DNA from: Cannabis sativa
Lineage: Eukaryota; Streptophyta; Magnoliopsida; Rosales; Cannabaceae
Length of the DNA stretch: 64,000 bases
Reading direction: 5' to 3'
NCBI RefSeq assembly: GCF_029168945.1
Contig: NC_083608.1
Location: 21,594,136-21,658,135 of the forward strand
How positions within the stretch are numbered: the first letter of the stretch is position 1; every line of letters starts with the position of its first letter. Below, one piece after another: positions 1 through 12,700 of the stretch. Position numbers and translations under genes: made by a program. A model generated the notes under the pieces. The model worked only from the letters and a program-made list of their open reading frames with translations. It had not been told where the DNA came from and did not search any database.

Positions 1-2216
1 ATAATGAGGTGTGTGCAGTTGTTGATAAATAGGAATTTCAGAGTAGTGGGCCCTCCAAAAAGGTGATCTCCTTTTCGTCGTGTGCATTTCTAAGATCTAG
101 CAGAGGGGACAAGCTGCCAGATTCTTAGGATTGTGTGAGAGATGTGCCACGTAGGCTACCTCTCAGGTGGTGGATGATCCTGGATACCCTTTAGACTCCC
201 GTTCTCGGATGACACCTAGGAGCATTCTTCTTATGTTCCAATATTACTTATGTCTTTTATTGGGGTTGAACCATTTTTCTGGGAGCTCAGGAGATCTAGA
301 GCACTTATATCATATTTGGAAAACATGTCTGATTTTGTACCCACTTAAAAGTTGGGCTCTTCTATTCGTTTAGACCAAATGATAGGCCCATGCCTAACTG
401 GCTTCAACGAGAAATCACGTGTCACCCATCCAAAAATTCAAATAACAATATGTTACCTCTATAAATTAAATATACATATAAAATATCTATTTGTAAGAAT
501 ATATTAAATGAAGTTCATTAGAATGTTAAAAATATTTACGGGGTATAACTTTGTCTTTTTGTCTCTTTTTAATTAGTTATTGAACCACACTTTTTGCCTT
601 TCCATTGCTTCTAGTTGGTAATCAAATACAAAAATATACATATATTTATATAAATAAATTATAAAATAAAACAATAAAATATTTATCAAATTAACAATCT
701 AAAATACTAAAGTTTATAAAATAATCATATTTAATTTACTTTATACAATCATAATGATCGTACAATATAAATCTATAATCATTTTGTGATCATAATAGTC
801 GTTGAAACCGTACAAAACTGTAATTTATAATCATTTATAGTGCTTAGTATAATTCATAATTGCGTCTATTATCATACAAAATTATTTTACTAATAAAAAA
901 TTTAAATAAAGATTATTTTTTACAAAATATTATTGTTTCTTACAATTTTCTTTTATTAAAGAATTGGTATAAATGTTAGGTTAGGCGGCCTCTATTAAAA
1001 AAAAGCACTTTCTTGAAACGGAAAGTCTGAAAATAAAAGGAATGTCACACCATTTTCATTAAATGCCATATGCGCTGCCAGTTGGGCTGATGTAATTTTG
1101 TATTATAATATTCAACCATTACATATATATTTTCTACAAAAATATATATATTTATATAAATTTATGTGTATTTATTTTATTATACATATGTTAGATATTT
1201 CCTGTTCATAAATAATTGTGTTTGGCCTTCCCATCCCAACATGCCATCGCAATTTTCAACTGAAATTTATAACAAAACCTGCTCTAGATAGTATTTGATT
1301 GACTACACTACACTTCATTTCTAATTTTAAAATCGTTACAGATAATAAATAGAGAAAAACTAAAAAAGACCGTGGTGCCAGTACATCTTTATTGTGATAA
1401 TGCTACTATTATAATTAACTATTCCATTCCAAAAAAAAAAATAAAATAAATAAATAACTATTAAATTTCATATAATTTAATATAATAAATTTTATAAAAT
1501 ATTGTTAACTAATGGCAAAGTGTCATTTCTAAAAAATTATAGGCACCACCACTTATACTCCTCGACAATGCTCTAATACAATTTAATAGTGTGTTTAACT
1601 GTTAATTGTCAAACTTTATCAAATTTGTATGTTTCAAATTTACATCAAGATAAATATATATACAGTATTATTTTAATTTAGACAAAAAAATATATAATTT
1701 TTTTCCATGAACGGATTAAAAGTATATACGTATAAGAGTGAAAACATACATATAACAAAGGACAATGGACATATTACAAGAACAAATTCACTTTCTTGTA
1801 TTGTCTCTTCGATACAAAATAAGTTCCTTGACTTTATGGCTATAATATTCACTTAAAGAGAAATAATAATAATAATAATATTAAAAAAAAAAAATTGAAC
1901 GATGCAATAAGATATGTACGTATATATACGTTATATATACGTTCGTACGTTATTATAAATACATCCTAGAATATTGGAAGAAAATTTTAAAGGCATTAAT
2001 AAAATGTGAATCTCCTTCCACAAATTTTACACACAAATAACTAATCTCAATTCTCAGAGTGCAGTTTCCAGTACTAGCAAATACATAGAAACTTTGAGTC
2101 ACAATAGATGGTTAATCAATTATCTGAGAAGCACCAATATGTGCCACACATTACAAAAAAGGACCGCTAGCTCAATTATTTCTTAAACATATATATTTTT
2201 TCATTGGGTTTCATTA

Positions 2217-2247
<31 letters not shown>
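1..2247. other. AT-rich intergenic stretch, no gene seen
   Basis: No reading frame with recognisable coding character was found. The first 450 bases are less AT-rich than the rest and could be an old repeat or gene remnant, but I recognise no family. The remainder is A/T homopolymer-rich spacer ending in a short AT dinucleotide run at about 2222-2247. Confidence 0.6.
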
Positions 2248-2876
2248 CTATGTGATTGTTACGTGCCAAGAATTACGTTAGTTTTATTTAATATTTTAGT
2301 TTTTTATTTTAATTAATAATTAAAATAGTATAATTATTTGAACGATTTGTTTTATAAAAATAAAATATATGTCAGTATATTTAGTAAGTAAAACATAGTT
2401 GTGTTATAATAATGTATGTTATTAATAGTAAAATGTACATTAATCTTCTAATTGAAAAAATATCTATTATCTCATTTCATATCTAATAATAGCTACACAA
2501 CTATATATTTATTTTTTTAAGCCCAAGCCCAAAAATCTCTAAGCCAACACAATCAATCTTCTTTTATATTATCTTTTTTTAGATATTTTATCCATATTTT
2601 TCTTTTTTAAAAAATAAATAAAAAAATTATTAATATTCTCCCAAGATAGGTTTGTTAGAAAGATATGTGGCTAAGATGATTTTTTAATTTAAAAAGAGAT
2701 TATTAATATTTAAAAGATTGTTTAATTATTGGGTTTATTTTTTAACGGGAGATCAAACCTAATCGTTAAATTTAACAGAATATTCTTTTATTTTTAAGTA
2801 TATTCTGTTAAACCAAGAATGTTAAACCAAGAAATGCCGTTAGATAGGCACTTTTAATATATAAAAATATATTTTT
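2248..2876 (-). mobile_element. Non-autonomous Helitron-like copy A (decayed)
   Basis: This is a diverged copy of the element at 3301-4146, in the same minus orientation. On the plus strand it starts with CTATGTGATTGTTACGTGCC, where copy B has CTAGGTGATTGTTACGTGCC, so the CTAG 3' terminus has mutated. At the other end, near 2850-2876, it shares the sequence before the 5' TC terminus of copy B. There is no coding capacity. The right border is approximate because the terminal GA is not intact. Confidence 0.5.
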
Positions 2877-3300
2877 ATATATAATATGTTTATCTAATTG
2901 TTTTTATTGATTTTACTAAATATTTTTAAAATACAAAAATTATTCGGTTAAATTTGATAGAGTTAATTTTATAAATATCAGTATTATTTATTTTAAATTA
3001 ATTTATATATATAAATATTAATATATTATTAATATATATATAAATATTAATAAATTATTTGTAACATTATTATTATTTTTATTTTTTTTATTATTATTAT
3101 TTTAATATTGGAAGAATATTGTTTAATATACAATATTAATAAATATTCAATATATTATATTAATATATTTATTTTAATAAATTAATAAATATTTTTTTTA
3201 ATTTATAAATTTTAAAAATACATAAAAGAAAAGTAAAATCTAAAAATATAACTAAGTATATTTACTTACAAGTAAGAATAAATTGATATATATTTATATA

Positions 3301-4146
3301 CTAGGTGATTGTTACGTGCCAAGCCACGTAGTGTTAGTTTTATTTAATATTTTAGTTTTTTATTTTAATTAATAATTAAAATAGTATAATTATTTGAATG
3401 ATTTGTTTTATAAAAATAAAATATGTGTCAGTATATTTAGTAAGTAAAACATAGTTGTGTTATAATAATGTATGTTATTAATAGTAAAATGTACATTAAT
3501 CTTCTAATTGAAAAAAGTTCTATTATCTCATTTCATATCTAATACTACACAACTATATAATTATAGACTTTCACATTCTTTGCAAATTACTAATAAGCAC
3601 CAATAATATTTTGATATTCTAATATTTTTAAAATAAGCACAAACATATAAGGTAAATACTAATTACAGCCCATTTCATCTTCTTTTTATTTTTTTAAGCC
3701 ATTTTATCTTTTCTAGGTAATTACAAAGGGGCAACTCATATACTGTCTCACATTTATATTATCTTTTCTAGACATTTTATATATATTTTTCTTTTTTAAA
3801 AAATAAATAAAAAAATTATTAATATTCTTTTTTAAAATAGGTTTGTTAGAGAAATATGTGGCTAAGATGATTTTTTTAATTTAAAAAAAGATTATTAATA
3901 TATTTTTCTTTTTTAAAAAATAAATAAAAAAATTATTAATATTCTTTTTTAAAATAGGTTTGTTAGAGAAATATGTGGCTAAGATGATTTTTTTAATTTA
4001 AAAAAGGATTATTAATATTTAAAAGATTGTTTGATTTTTTGGGTTTAATTATTGGGTTTATTTATTAACGGGAGATCAAACCTAATCGTTAAATTTAACA
4101 GAATATTCTTTTATTTTTTTTTATAGACACTTTTAATATATAAAGA
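3301..4146 (-). mobile_element. Non-autonomous Helitron-like copy B
   Basis: Read on the minus strand, the element begins TC after an A and ends CTAG before a T, which are the classic Helitron boundaries. Just inside the 3' end is a hairpin, TACGTG / CACGTA with a 6-base spacer (plus-strand 3313-3330). No Rep/helicase frame is present, so it would need an autonomous partner. It matches copy A over much of its length and shares its 5' end with the element at 9691-11062. It contains an internal 117-bp tandem duplication. Confidence 0.6.
3784..4017. repeat. 117-bp tandem duplication inside Helitron copy B
   Basis: Two almost identical 117-base units (3784-3900 and 3901-4017) run from a T-rich tract through the motif ATATGTGGCTAAGATGA. 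Copy A has only one unit, so the duplication is specific to copy B. Confidence 0.8.
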
Positions 4147-4256
4147 TACTTAGTTTGTAGTCTTGTATTCTTTGTAAAAAAAAAAAAATATAGTTTGTAG
4201 TCTTGCATTCTTTATTTGAAAAAGAAAAATATAGTTTGTAGTAGTTAAATGATAAA

Positions 4257-4622
4257 CTAAACTATTGGAAGCCGTTGTTTCAGTAAAAGCTCTAACCAAT
4301 GACTCATTGTGTTGGGTGGTTGGATATTTGAGTTGGCTAACCTCCTCTTCCTCATTCTCATAGACTCATAATACTGTTCCCCTTTAATGTTGGTGGCGCT
4401 CTGCTTCTTTAACTTGCTCTCCCATAATATACAAACCCACAAATTCAAGAGTGCAAGTATGATTATTTGATATAATATGACTTGTTATTATTTGTAGCAT
4501 ATAATTAGTGCACCATTAATATATATAAAGAAAAAAAAATTGCTCAAGCTAGTATCATTGATGAATTATGAAAAAGAAGAAGCTCACAGTTCCCACTTCA
4601 CACTCAGCTTCCACCAATGTAT

Positions 4623-4625
<3 letters not shown>
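4257..4625. other. Intergenic, nothing recognised
   Basis: AT-rich spacer. Short open frames exist on both strands but show no domain or codon signal. Confidence 0.4.

Positions 4626-4698
<73 letters not shown>
4626..4698. repeat. CT dinucleotide microsatellite
   Basis: An uninterrupted TC/CT run of about 73 bases. Leucine-serine open frames across it are artefacts of the repeat. Confidence 0.97.
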
Positions 4699-4700
<2 letters not shown>

Positions 4701-4870
4701 TTTATATTAAGTTATTCAATTTTTTTGCTAAAAAAAATTCAATTTTCAGTAATGGTACTAGCTAATACCAAAAAACTGTTTGTATTATTATTGATGGAGT
4801 AAATAGAAAATTATCAACATCAAATTGAAAAGTAAAATTTATAAATGTTTGAAAAATATATATATTTTTT

Positions 4871-4972
4871 ATGAAGAAAGAACTTCATTAATCAAAATAA
4901 CCAACAATTACAAACAGCAAAGCGCCTCTGAAGACCTGTGAGCTCAATTACATTTGATCAATGAACTTCATT
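4871..4972 (-). mobile_element. Short 5'-truncated retroposon (LINE-tail-like)
   Basis: About 102 bases are flanked by a perfect 25-base direct repeat (4846-4870 and 4973-4997), the length expected of target-primed reverse transcription. On the minus strand the insert ends TTTCTTCAT followed by A-rich sequence merging with the repeat, consistent with a short poly(A) end. The insert has no coding content, so a LINE or a transcript tail are both possible sources. Confidence 0.6.
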
Positions 4973-4997
4973 TGTTTGAAAAATATATATATTTTTT

Positions 4998-5639
4998 TTT
5001 TTTGAAAAGTGTTTGAAAAATATATTGAAATGATAGAATTATATAATTTATTATTTTTTAGAAAATATGTTAAAAAAAATAATAATGAACAACTCGAATA
5101 AGAATCGTCTTCCTTTTATGAAATTACTTAATTCTTTCTAGGCATGGTACATATTTTATGATCATGCGCATAAAACTATAATGTTCACCAATATCTTATT
5201 ATAAATGAGCTTTGACCATATATATATAACTTTAAAACTCTACATTCCATAAGTCCTCAAAACGTTGGGGACGAAGATCTTATTCTCTACTTCTAAACCA
5301 AACAGAAAATCATGGATCTACAAATATGCCTCATTAATTAGTTTATTTGTTTTTGGCAATAGCATTAATTAGTTATTCTTAGACAGAAATTGTTCCTCCC
5401 TTAATTTGGGAAATAAAAATTTAATAATTTAATAAAACTGATAGCCTGACCACTGGTCATTACCCTGCAGTAACAAATGTACTGCAAATAAAGCAAACCG
5501 AAAATTAACAACAAATGATAAAAAAAATAAAAAAAAAAAATTTTAATACATTTATTTATTTATTTTTAATAAAAATAAAATTAAGAGGAGCATCTGGGTC
5601 GTCGTTGGAGCGAGTAAGGCCCACACAAATTTTTTTTGC
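4998..5639. other. Intergenic, upstream of the WRC gene
   Basis: AT-rich spacer with no gene or recognisable element. It ends at the change to the pyrimidine-rich leader of the downstream gene. Confidence 0.5.
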
Positions 5640-6320
5640 TTGTGTTGTTTCCTTTCTCTCAAAAGTATAAACGATAAAACTACCCACTCCCATCATTTTG
5701 TATTACTAATAATCCCTTCTTCTCTCTTTCTCTTTCCCTTTTCTTCCACCCTGGCATCCTCGTCCGTACTTTGTCCCTCCCTTCTCTTCTCTCTCCTCTC
5801 AATTCTGGTTTACCCGTTACCGGTTCAACCAGTCACCCAATTAAATTACTCCTCTCTATCACCCCAAACCCAACCCCGCACACGTGTGTTGTCCAGAGAG
5901 GAGGAGCCTGCCTGCCTTGCACTGTTCCATCCATGACCATCCGCACGTGCCACCTCTCCCATACTATTCCTCCTTTCTGTGGTGCAACACATTAAAAGTT
6001 GAAGAGAGAGAAACCAAGAAAACACAAGCTACACACACAGAGAGTGTGATAAAGAGAAATTGATAGACACAGAGAGAGAGAGAAACACCATTTATTTTTT
6101 TCCCTTCTCTAAGTCTCTCTACCTCTCTCCCTTTCCTTCGTTGTGTTTTGTAATTTTATTTATTTACAGTATACGAGTCTTCTGCTTAATTTCTATTCAT
6201 AATTATTGTATAATTAGATAAAAGTTTGACTGTGGGAGAGAGAGAGATCATTGTTTTTTTTTTTTTCTGTTACTAAATCTATTGGGACAAACCCAGTAGA
6301 GTCAATCTTATCTTGAATCG
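5640..6320 (+). promoter_or_regulatory. Promoter / 5' leader of the WRC-domain gene
   Basis: A clearly less AT-rich block precedes the start codon. It holds two G-box cores, CACGTG at 5881-5886 and 5944-5949, then long CT-rich and GA-rich tracts (about 5690-5800 and 6035-6250) typical of plant core promoters and leaders. No convincing TATA box was seen, so the transcription start cannot be placed. Short upstream frames here are probably part of promoter or leader, not genes. Confidence 0.55.
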
Positions 6321-8556
6321 ATGAGGATCCGTAAAAGACAGGTGCCGTTTCCTCTCTCTTCACTCTCGCCGATACCTATCTCAGATCCCCTCATCAACCT
6401 CAATCAGCCACCACCTGTGGTGGTGCAACTCTATCACTACGATCCCTCTCGAAACGACGCCGTCAATCTACATCCACAAGGGAATCCTTCTCGGGAGCCT
6501 TATCCAGCTACTCACTTCACTCCTCAGCCGTCTGATCGTCCCGTGAATCATCGTCTATCGCCGATCGGGGCAGGAAATATAAACAGAAGAACCGACGGCT
6601 GTGATTTCTCTGATGCCGACAACAGAAATGATCACAAGGATACGATGAACAACAAGAAAAAGGAGGATCGTTTGGTAAGTGAAACCAAAACCTTCTGACA
6701 TATACTTTTATTTATTTTATTTTAATTTTTCCGTTTTGTTATTTCATGTTTTTTTTTTTAATTTTTTTATTACCAGTAGTGCACTTCTGTTCATTGTGAC
6801 CTAAAGAGGAAGTTTATTAATTTTCTTTTTTTCCTTTCATATCCATTATTCTTTAATTAATTTCTATTAGTGCATAATATTTGGATGACGTTTATACTTA
6901 TTTTGTATATCTTTTGTATTTTTTCAGGAATTATTTTTAAAAGACGGAGAAGATAATAATAAGGGTGATGATATCAGGTAAGAAATTGAGGAACAAGAAA
7001 GAAAAGATTATATTAATTAATTCTAAATGGATTTTTTTTTTAAAAAAAAATTACATTTATGTAGACATATTTGTATATGTTCTTCACATCTTCATGAATT
7101 CTTGTAGTAAAAAAAAAGTGAAAAGGAGAGACCCATAACATGATATAATTAATTTACCCAACAAATAGAAATAGAAAAAGAAAAGAAAAAAATACTGCAA
7201 GTGGAAATACTGTTTTAGGTGTTTTTATATCAACTTTGGCTAGCCACCATACCTTCCCATCTAAATCTAATCTAGTATTTGGCTATTTTTTTGGTCCCTC
7301 TAACTAATATATAAACCAATGCGGTGCACGTTAGCATGGGATAATGGTCCCCATCTACAATCTATTTCTTTTTTTGTTATACTCGTCACTATTTGTATTT
7401 AATAATTGTTTTGGTCAATTTGTTATTTTCACTTTGGCTGTAAAATGTTCCTCAATCAATTTGCTTGAAGCATTGTTTTTTATTTTTAGCAAGGGAAGCA
7501 CCCCAAGTGCAGAAGCGAATTCAAGGTTTAGTTTCCCGGAGTCAACCATTTCTAGTACTTCTCCTTCTCAAGGTATCAATTTATATCCATCTTACATAAA
7601 ATACTAGCTTGTTGTTCTGGGATTTGAGTTTAGTTTATGGTTTATCAAAATATTTTGTTGTTGTTTTGGATATTTATTTTTGATTAGTGGTGATGAAGAC
7701 GTCGTATTGGTGCGAAGGAGAGAAAGTTTTCCCACTGAAAAAGAGAAAAGGGAGTTTTCTACCAGGAGAAGAAGAAGATGGTAATTATCATGATTATCAT
7801 CATAAGGAGCAACATAATAAGAAGATCACCACTAACGTGATCAAGACAGTCAAAGCTAAAACAGCCCAGAAGAAAGAAAGTAATTCTTCTCGTAAAAACG
7901 ACGACATTTCAAACCAACAACAATATGATGATGATCATCATAATCAGCATAATCATCAACTTGGTAGTAATAACAGTGGAAAAAGCAACAAGAAAGGTCG
8001 AGGTGGTGCACTCGTGGAGGGTTCGAGGTGCAGTCGTGTTAATGGAAGAGGGTGGAGGTGTTGCCAGCAAACTCTCGTGGGTTACTCTCTTTGCGAACAC
8101 CATTTGGGCAAAGGACGGCTTCGGAGCATGACCAGCGTCAGGAGCCGATCCATGTTAGCTAAATCATCACCATCATCATCTTCAGCTGCAACGGCGATAA
8201 CAACAGCCCAGATGGGCTCATTACATGAGGTGAAGCAGGAGAAAGAGCCGAAGCTTCATCGTAATGTTGAGAGAATGATAAGAGATAGTATTATAATCAA
8301 TGAAGAAGATGACGACGAGGATGATGACGAGGATGATTACGATGACGATGATGATGATGAGGATTATGGAGAACATGATTTCGAGAAGAATAAGAATAAG
8401 AATAAGAAGAAACCGTTGAGGATTGCGAATAAGAAGAGGGTGAAGCTCGGGATGGTGAAGGCTCGATCTATCAGCAGCTTACTTGGTCAGACCAACAGTT
8501 GTACAACAAGTACAGGTACTACTGGTGCAATTTCCATGGCGGATAGTAAATATTAA
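6321..8556 (+). CDS. WRC-domain nuclear protein, four exons
   Basis: Predicted exons are 6321-6674, 6928-6977, 7490-7572 and 7688-8556, each joined at GT/AG sites in a consistent frame, giving about 451 residues. The N-terminus MRIRKR is followed by a proline-rich stretch. Exon 4 starts with a conserved-looking YWCEGEKVFPLKKRKGSF segment. The WRC domain lies near residues 265-310: its zinc ligands fit C-x9-C-x10-C-x2-H around GRGWRC, and a basic GKGRLRSM follows. WRC domains are known from growth-regulating factors, where they act in DNA binding and nuclear targeting. There is no QLQ domain, so this is not a canonical GRF but a WRC-only protein. A strongly acidic run (EDDDEDDDEDD) and a lysine-rich stretch follow, then a KARSISSLLGQ C-terminus. 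A nuclear regulatory role is inference. The ATG is the first in a good frame after the leader. 3' UTR probably extends to about 8.8 kb. Confidence 0.88.
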
Positions 8557-8829
8557 GCAAGTAAGTATAGTAGTCCTAGCTAGAGAGTACGTTAATAATA
8601 AATTACATGAAACACATGATATAATGTGCATTAATATATTCAATCATCTACTGTGTATATCTCTGTGTTACATGTTATAGATCTCAAAGTGCTATAGGGA
8701 TCTAGATAGAGAGATTGAAGATGTCGACGTGACGAAACACTGAACCTGGTGCAACTATATGGTTTTGTTTGTGATCTAATGATGATTATAGTTTATTTTA
8801 TTTTAATATATATATTATTATATGGATAG

Positions 8830-9690
8830 GCATGGTGAAGTAGTGTCGTATTGGCTATCGTTTTCTTGCTTCTTTGTTTTTTCGGAGACTCAGAGTAAAT
8901 TATATTAAATTATTATTTTTTTTTTAAGGAAAAACATATGCCTTAACGAGATTAATTATAATATTATTTAAATAAAGTAGGGGAAGTACCCATATGTAGA
9001 CCCTATAATACGGATAACTACTGTATAACTTTTGACTAACGTTGTTTAATATTATCTTGTAACTCTCTGTTGCGATATTGCGCGAGCCACATAAAAACTG
9101 TATTCTACAGTTTTTTTTTTCTTAATTAGTGTTCAATTTAAATAAAGAATATAATACGCGCATTATGAAACTCCAGAAGTTTCAAAAAATATTTCTGAAA
9201 ATGTATAAGTAGATGTTCAATGGTTTCATAAAAAAAAAAAAAAAAAAAAGTTGATAGGTTCCCAGTCAAAATGTGTCAAACTAATAATTCGTTTTTATTA
9301 TATACGTACAAACAGCTTTTTGTTTTACTTATAATAAACATATTTTTACAAGCAAGAAAATATTTTTTTTTCTTTCTTTATGTATGGAAAATAGAAATAC
9401 AAACAATATTTTAACTAAATTCTGTTGCGTTCTTAACATTTAAAATTATGTGATGAGTAAAGTATATGTATGTATATCAAGTTTTTTTTTAGATAGATTT
9501 AATATAAAAGGAAAGTACCATTTATGTGATGAGTAAAGTATATGGTATGTATCAAGTTGTTAATTGGTACAGTCTATAGGTCGAAGTTGTTAATTGGTAC
9601 AGTCTAGTCGGCACCGGGCGCGGCTGGTTTTCAATGTGATGCAAAAAAAAGTAATACATATGTGTGCATGCGTTTCTACGTAGATCATTA
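8830..9690. other. Intergenic with small tandem duplications
   Basis: No gene. A segment containing ATGTGATGAGTAAAGTATAT occurs at about 9447 and 9522, and GTTGTTAATTGGTACAGTCT occurs twice in tandem near 9555-9605. A short GC-rich patch follows. Confidence 0.6.
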
Positions 9691-11062
9691 TCTATTCTAT
9701 ATAAAGTGTGCCTATATAACTAAATTCTTGGTTTATGATAAATTCATGGATGTGACTTTTTATTTATATTTAATAAAAAAATAAAATATTATTTATATAT
9801 AATAAAATAATAAAATAAAAATTTAAACTGATATTTGATATTTGACCTGATATTATTTATATATATACAATATTATATATTGTTTTCATGTGATATTATT
9901 TAAACCATAAATTTACTATCCTATTTTGAATTTAATTAAAACCAATAAAATATATATACCTAATCTTGTACGTTCTCATTTTTTCTAATTTTTTTTTATT
10001 AAAGTTAATTATTTTAAATAAATAAAAATTCATAATAAAAATCTAATTTCTAAATTTTCTCTATTACTATACTATTTTGAATTTAATTAACAACAATAAA
10101 ATATATGTACGTATATTTTTCATTTTTTTAATATAAATTTTCTATATATACATATATATTTATACAAAAAAAAATAGAGATAAAAAATAGTAGTGAAGAG
10201 ATCCAAAAAAATTTACATAAGCTTCAAACACACTCTAAAAAAAGTATCATTTATAATTCTATGTGTAACTAATTTATTTCTTTATTTGGATGATTTTAGT
10301 CTATATATCTCAAATTATACTTTTTAATTTTTATAATTCGGTTATAGCAAGTAAGAATATTTGGGTTGATGTAATCATAACAGTATATATATATAGCTTT
10401 ATTAGTTGAGCATGAATTGTCCATTTGATTTTGTTTTAAGTTTAGATTTTACAATTGTATTTGAATACTTAGCTATACATATGTGGATCTTGAGTTTATC
10501 GGGTTAATTTGTTGAAAATATATGTTTACTGATTTGCTCAAAATAAATATACATAAACACATATATTTTGTTGAATCCAAATATACATAAACACATATAT
10601 TTTGTTGAATCTATCATGGAGTGCTATGAGATTGATGAGAGGCTTCAAGAGAAGAATGATATTAAGATAAATTTGGAGAGCATTGCTTTGTTATAATATT
10701 ATTTGGAAGCTATCATATTTCTTGTTTTTTATATTTTTTCTTTCATATGTCCAGTTATATGCCTGCTACCCTTATTCTTTATAATTTTATTATTACCGGC
10801 TCGAGTTAAGTATCCATAGTAAGTGTGTAGCATTATTATTTTTTAAATATATTTCAAGATAATCTCCATTCTCCTCTTCTCTTTCTGCAAATTTTAAATT
10901 TGACTTTTCACTATTGATTTTCAAATAACCACACACACTAATTAAAATTAGTTTTTAAATCATTTTAAATTATATGATTATTTATTGAATTTTTCTTAAT
11001 TAAATTATAGAACACATAACATAAAACTAAATATACGTGCCTTGCACGTAACTTTCTTCTAG
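9691..11062 (+). mobile_element. Non-autonomous Helitron, intact termini
   Basis: It starts TCTATTCTATATAAAG after an A and ends TTCTTCTAG before a T, so it sits between A and T as Helitrons do. A perfect 7-bp hairpin TACGTGC-CTT-GCACGTA (11034-11050) lies 12 bases before the end. The first 40 bases (GTGCCTATATAACTAAATTC region, then TTGGTTT) match the 5' end of the two minus-strand copies at 2.2-4.1 kb. The interior is AT-rich with no Rep/helicase frame. Confidence 0.72.
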
Positions 11063-12000
11063 TATATGTTAATTTCTGTATTGGTTCTTTTTTTTTTTAA
11101 AAAAAAATTAATTAATGAATTAATGTTAGAATTTGAGGATAAAATGAATGAGGTAGCATCCTTAAACCAATTGGCAATTGAAAGAGTAACTGATTCATCT
11201 TATATACTACAATTTATTTCATCACATTACAATGTGGGACTAACTCTAATATTATGAATTAATATTTCTGCTAGAGATTTGGTCTAGATATTCAATTTTT
11301 CCAAACCAACCACTACTACAGTTTTCTTAAAATTCAAAACCCAATAATATGATCAAACCAAACCAAATCAAACCACTCAAAAATATATTGGTTTGTATTT
11401 TGTAGTTGTTCTATTTTTTTTTTTACAATAATTGTTCATTTTTTCGGTATTTTTTTTTTTACTTTTAATAAGTTTATAATACATAAATAACAATAAAAAT
11501 TATTATCGTAATAATATAAACTCAATATCAATATTCTACTTAAAGTTGTTCCCAAATCAACATTTTGTCTAAAAAAATATATATTAAGTATATATAATAA
11601 TTATAAGAATTGGTTTGGTTTGAATCGCTACCGAGATTTTTAAAACTGTAGTCGAACCAGAGAATTTAAAACGGTTTGGATTGATCAAATCATTCACACC
11701 GAATTTATTTGGTCCGACCTCAAATAATTTAGTCTGGATTGGTTGGAGTTTGAAACCATAGATAACGAATTATATGAGCACCCAATTTCTTAATTTCTAC
11801 TGCAAAGTTTTCATTTTTCATGTTTATTAACTAAAGCAAGAAATTAAGTAATATTTTACATTAATTTGTTATATGGTACTACTCTTTTCTTTTTAATATA
11901 TTTATTTCGGGGGTTATAGATAATAATAGTGTCAAAAAATATACATCTTAGTATTTTTTTTAAAAAAAGAACAAAACTAAATAAAAAATTGATGGCACGA
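11063..12000. other. AT-rich spacer with an inverted-repeat-like segment
   Basis: No gene. Between about 11290 and 11760, AAACCAAACC-type sequence on one side faces GGTTTGGTTTGA-type sequence on the other, which may be an eroded foldback or MITE. I could not fix borders or a target duplication. Confidence 0.35.
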
Positions 12001-12567
12001 TGTTGAGCATAGTGTTAACTAGAGAAGTTAGTTAAATAGTGGTTATGTTGTCTGTTAGTTAGTTTCGATGGTAATTTCAATTAGTTAAAGTTAGTTACAG
12101 CCATTTTTAAGCTGTGTATATGACTTAGCTAATTTTATATACATATATACATATATAGTTGCAGCCTCTATTAATCTTTTCATTCAGAAAAATAAACACT
12201 ACAAAAAATAGTTACTTTTAGTGACAACTTTTTAATCATAACATAAATTTTTTATGACTAAATACAAGTTTTAGTCACAACAAAAAGTTACTTGTGACTA
12301 AAATATAAAATTTAGCTACAAGTTGTCCACTAATTTAGTTTTAGTCACAATAAGTATTGTGACTAAAAACACATTTAGTCACAATAAATTATAATTTTTG
12401 TGACTAATACTTTTAGCCACGAACTTTTTAGTCACAACATAAGAGTGGTGATTTATAATTAGTCACAACTTTTTTTACTTTTTTTAGTCACAAGTTTTGT
12501 TGTGACTAAAAGTAAGATTTTTTTGTACCGCAATAAAAAAAATTCTTTCACTCTCTTTACTTTCTCA
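12001..12567 (+). mobile_element. Decayed Copia LTR (5'), disrupted by a MITE
   Basis: The GTTAGTTA-rich U3, the CATTCAGAAAAATAAA motif and the TTTCTCA end are typical of small plant Copia LTRs. It is followed by ACT-TGATATTAGAAGAC, a decayed initiator-Met primer binding site (expected TGGTATCAGAGC) at about 12571. A MITE splits the LTR after AAATAAA. The left border is approximate and no matching 3' LTR was found. Confidence 0.6.
12197..12530. mobile_element. CACTA-like MITE with TTTTAGTCACAA repeats
   Basis: The left end is CACTACAAAAAATAG; the right end is its imperfect complement, TTTTTTTGTACCG. Inside, the motif TTTAGTCACAA and its complement TTGTGACTAAA alternate, so the whole 334 bases can fold back. 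It sits inside a Copia LTR, so it is the younger insertion. A clean 3-bp target duplication is not visible. Confidence 0.65.
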
Positions 12568-12597
12568 ACTTGATATTAGAAGACCGAAGGTTCTCCA

Positions 12598-12700
12598 ATG
12601 GCGTCCTCCAATGGCAATGGTGCATCTGCAAATTCCTTTGTTGTTCCAATAACAATGCTTCTTCTCCCTTTTTGCATGAATTGCAACAACTACTTTTTAT
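12598..12700 (+). pseudogene. Copia gag start, truncated
   Basis: About 25 bases after the decayed primer binding site comes an ATG followed by about 34 codons beginning MASSNGNGASANSF. A Ser/Ala-rich start right after the PBS is usual for plant Copia gag. The frame ends quickly and nothing further of gag-pol is recognisable. Confidence 0.45.

Noticed and set aside
4568..4802. Two open frames rich in Leu-Ser
   Set aside because: They only translate the CT microsatellite at 4626-4698.
5640..5995. Small upstream genes before the WRC gene
   Set aside because: Overlapping frames in a CT-rich promoter or leader, without domains or codon signal.
7344..7607. 87-codon frame as a separate gene
   Set aside because: Most of it is intron 2 read through; only 7490-7572 is an exon of the WRC gene.
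6321..8556. Canonical growth-regulating factor
   Set aside because: The WRC motif is present but there is no QLQ domain in any predicted exon.
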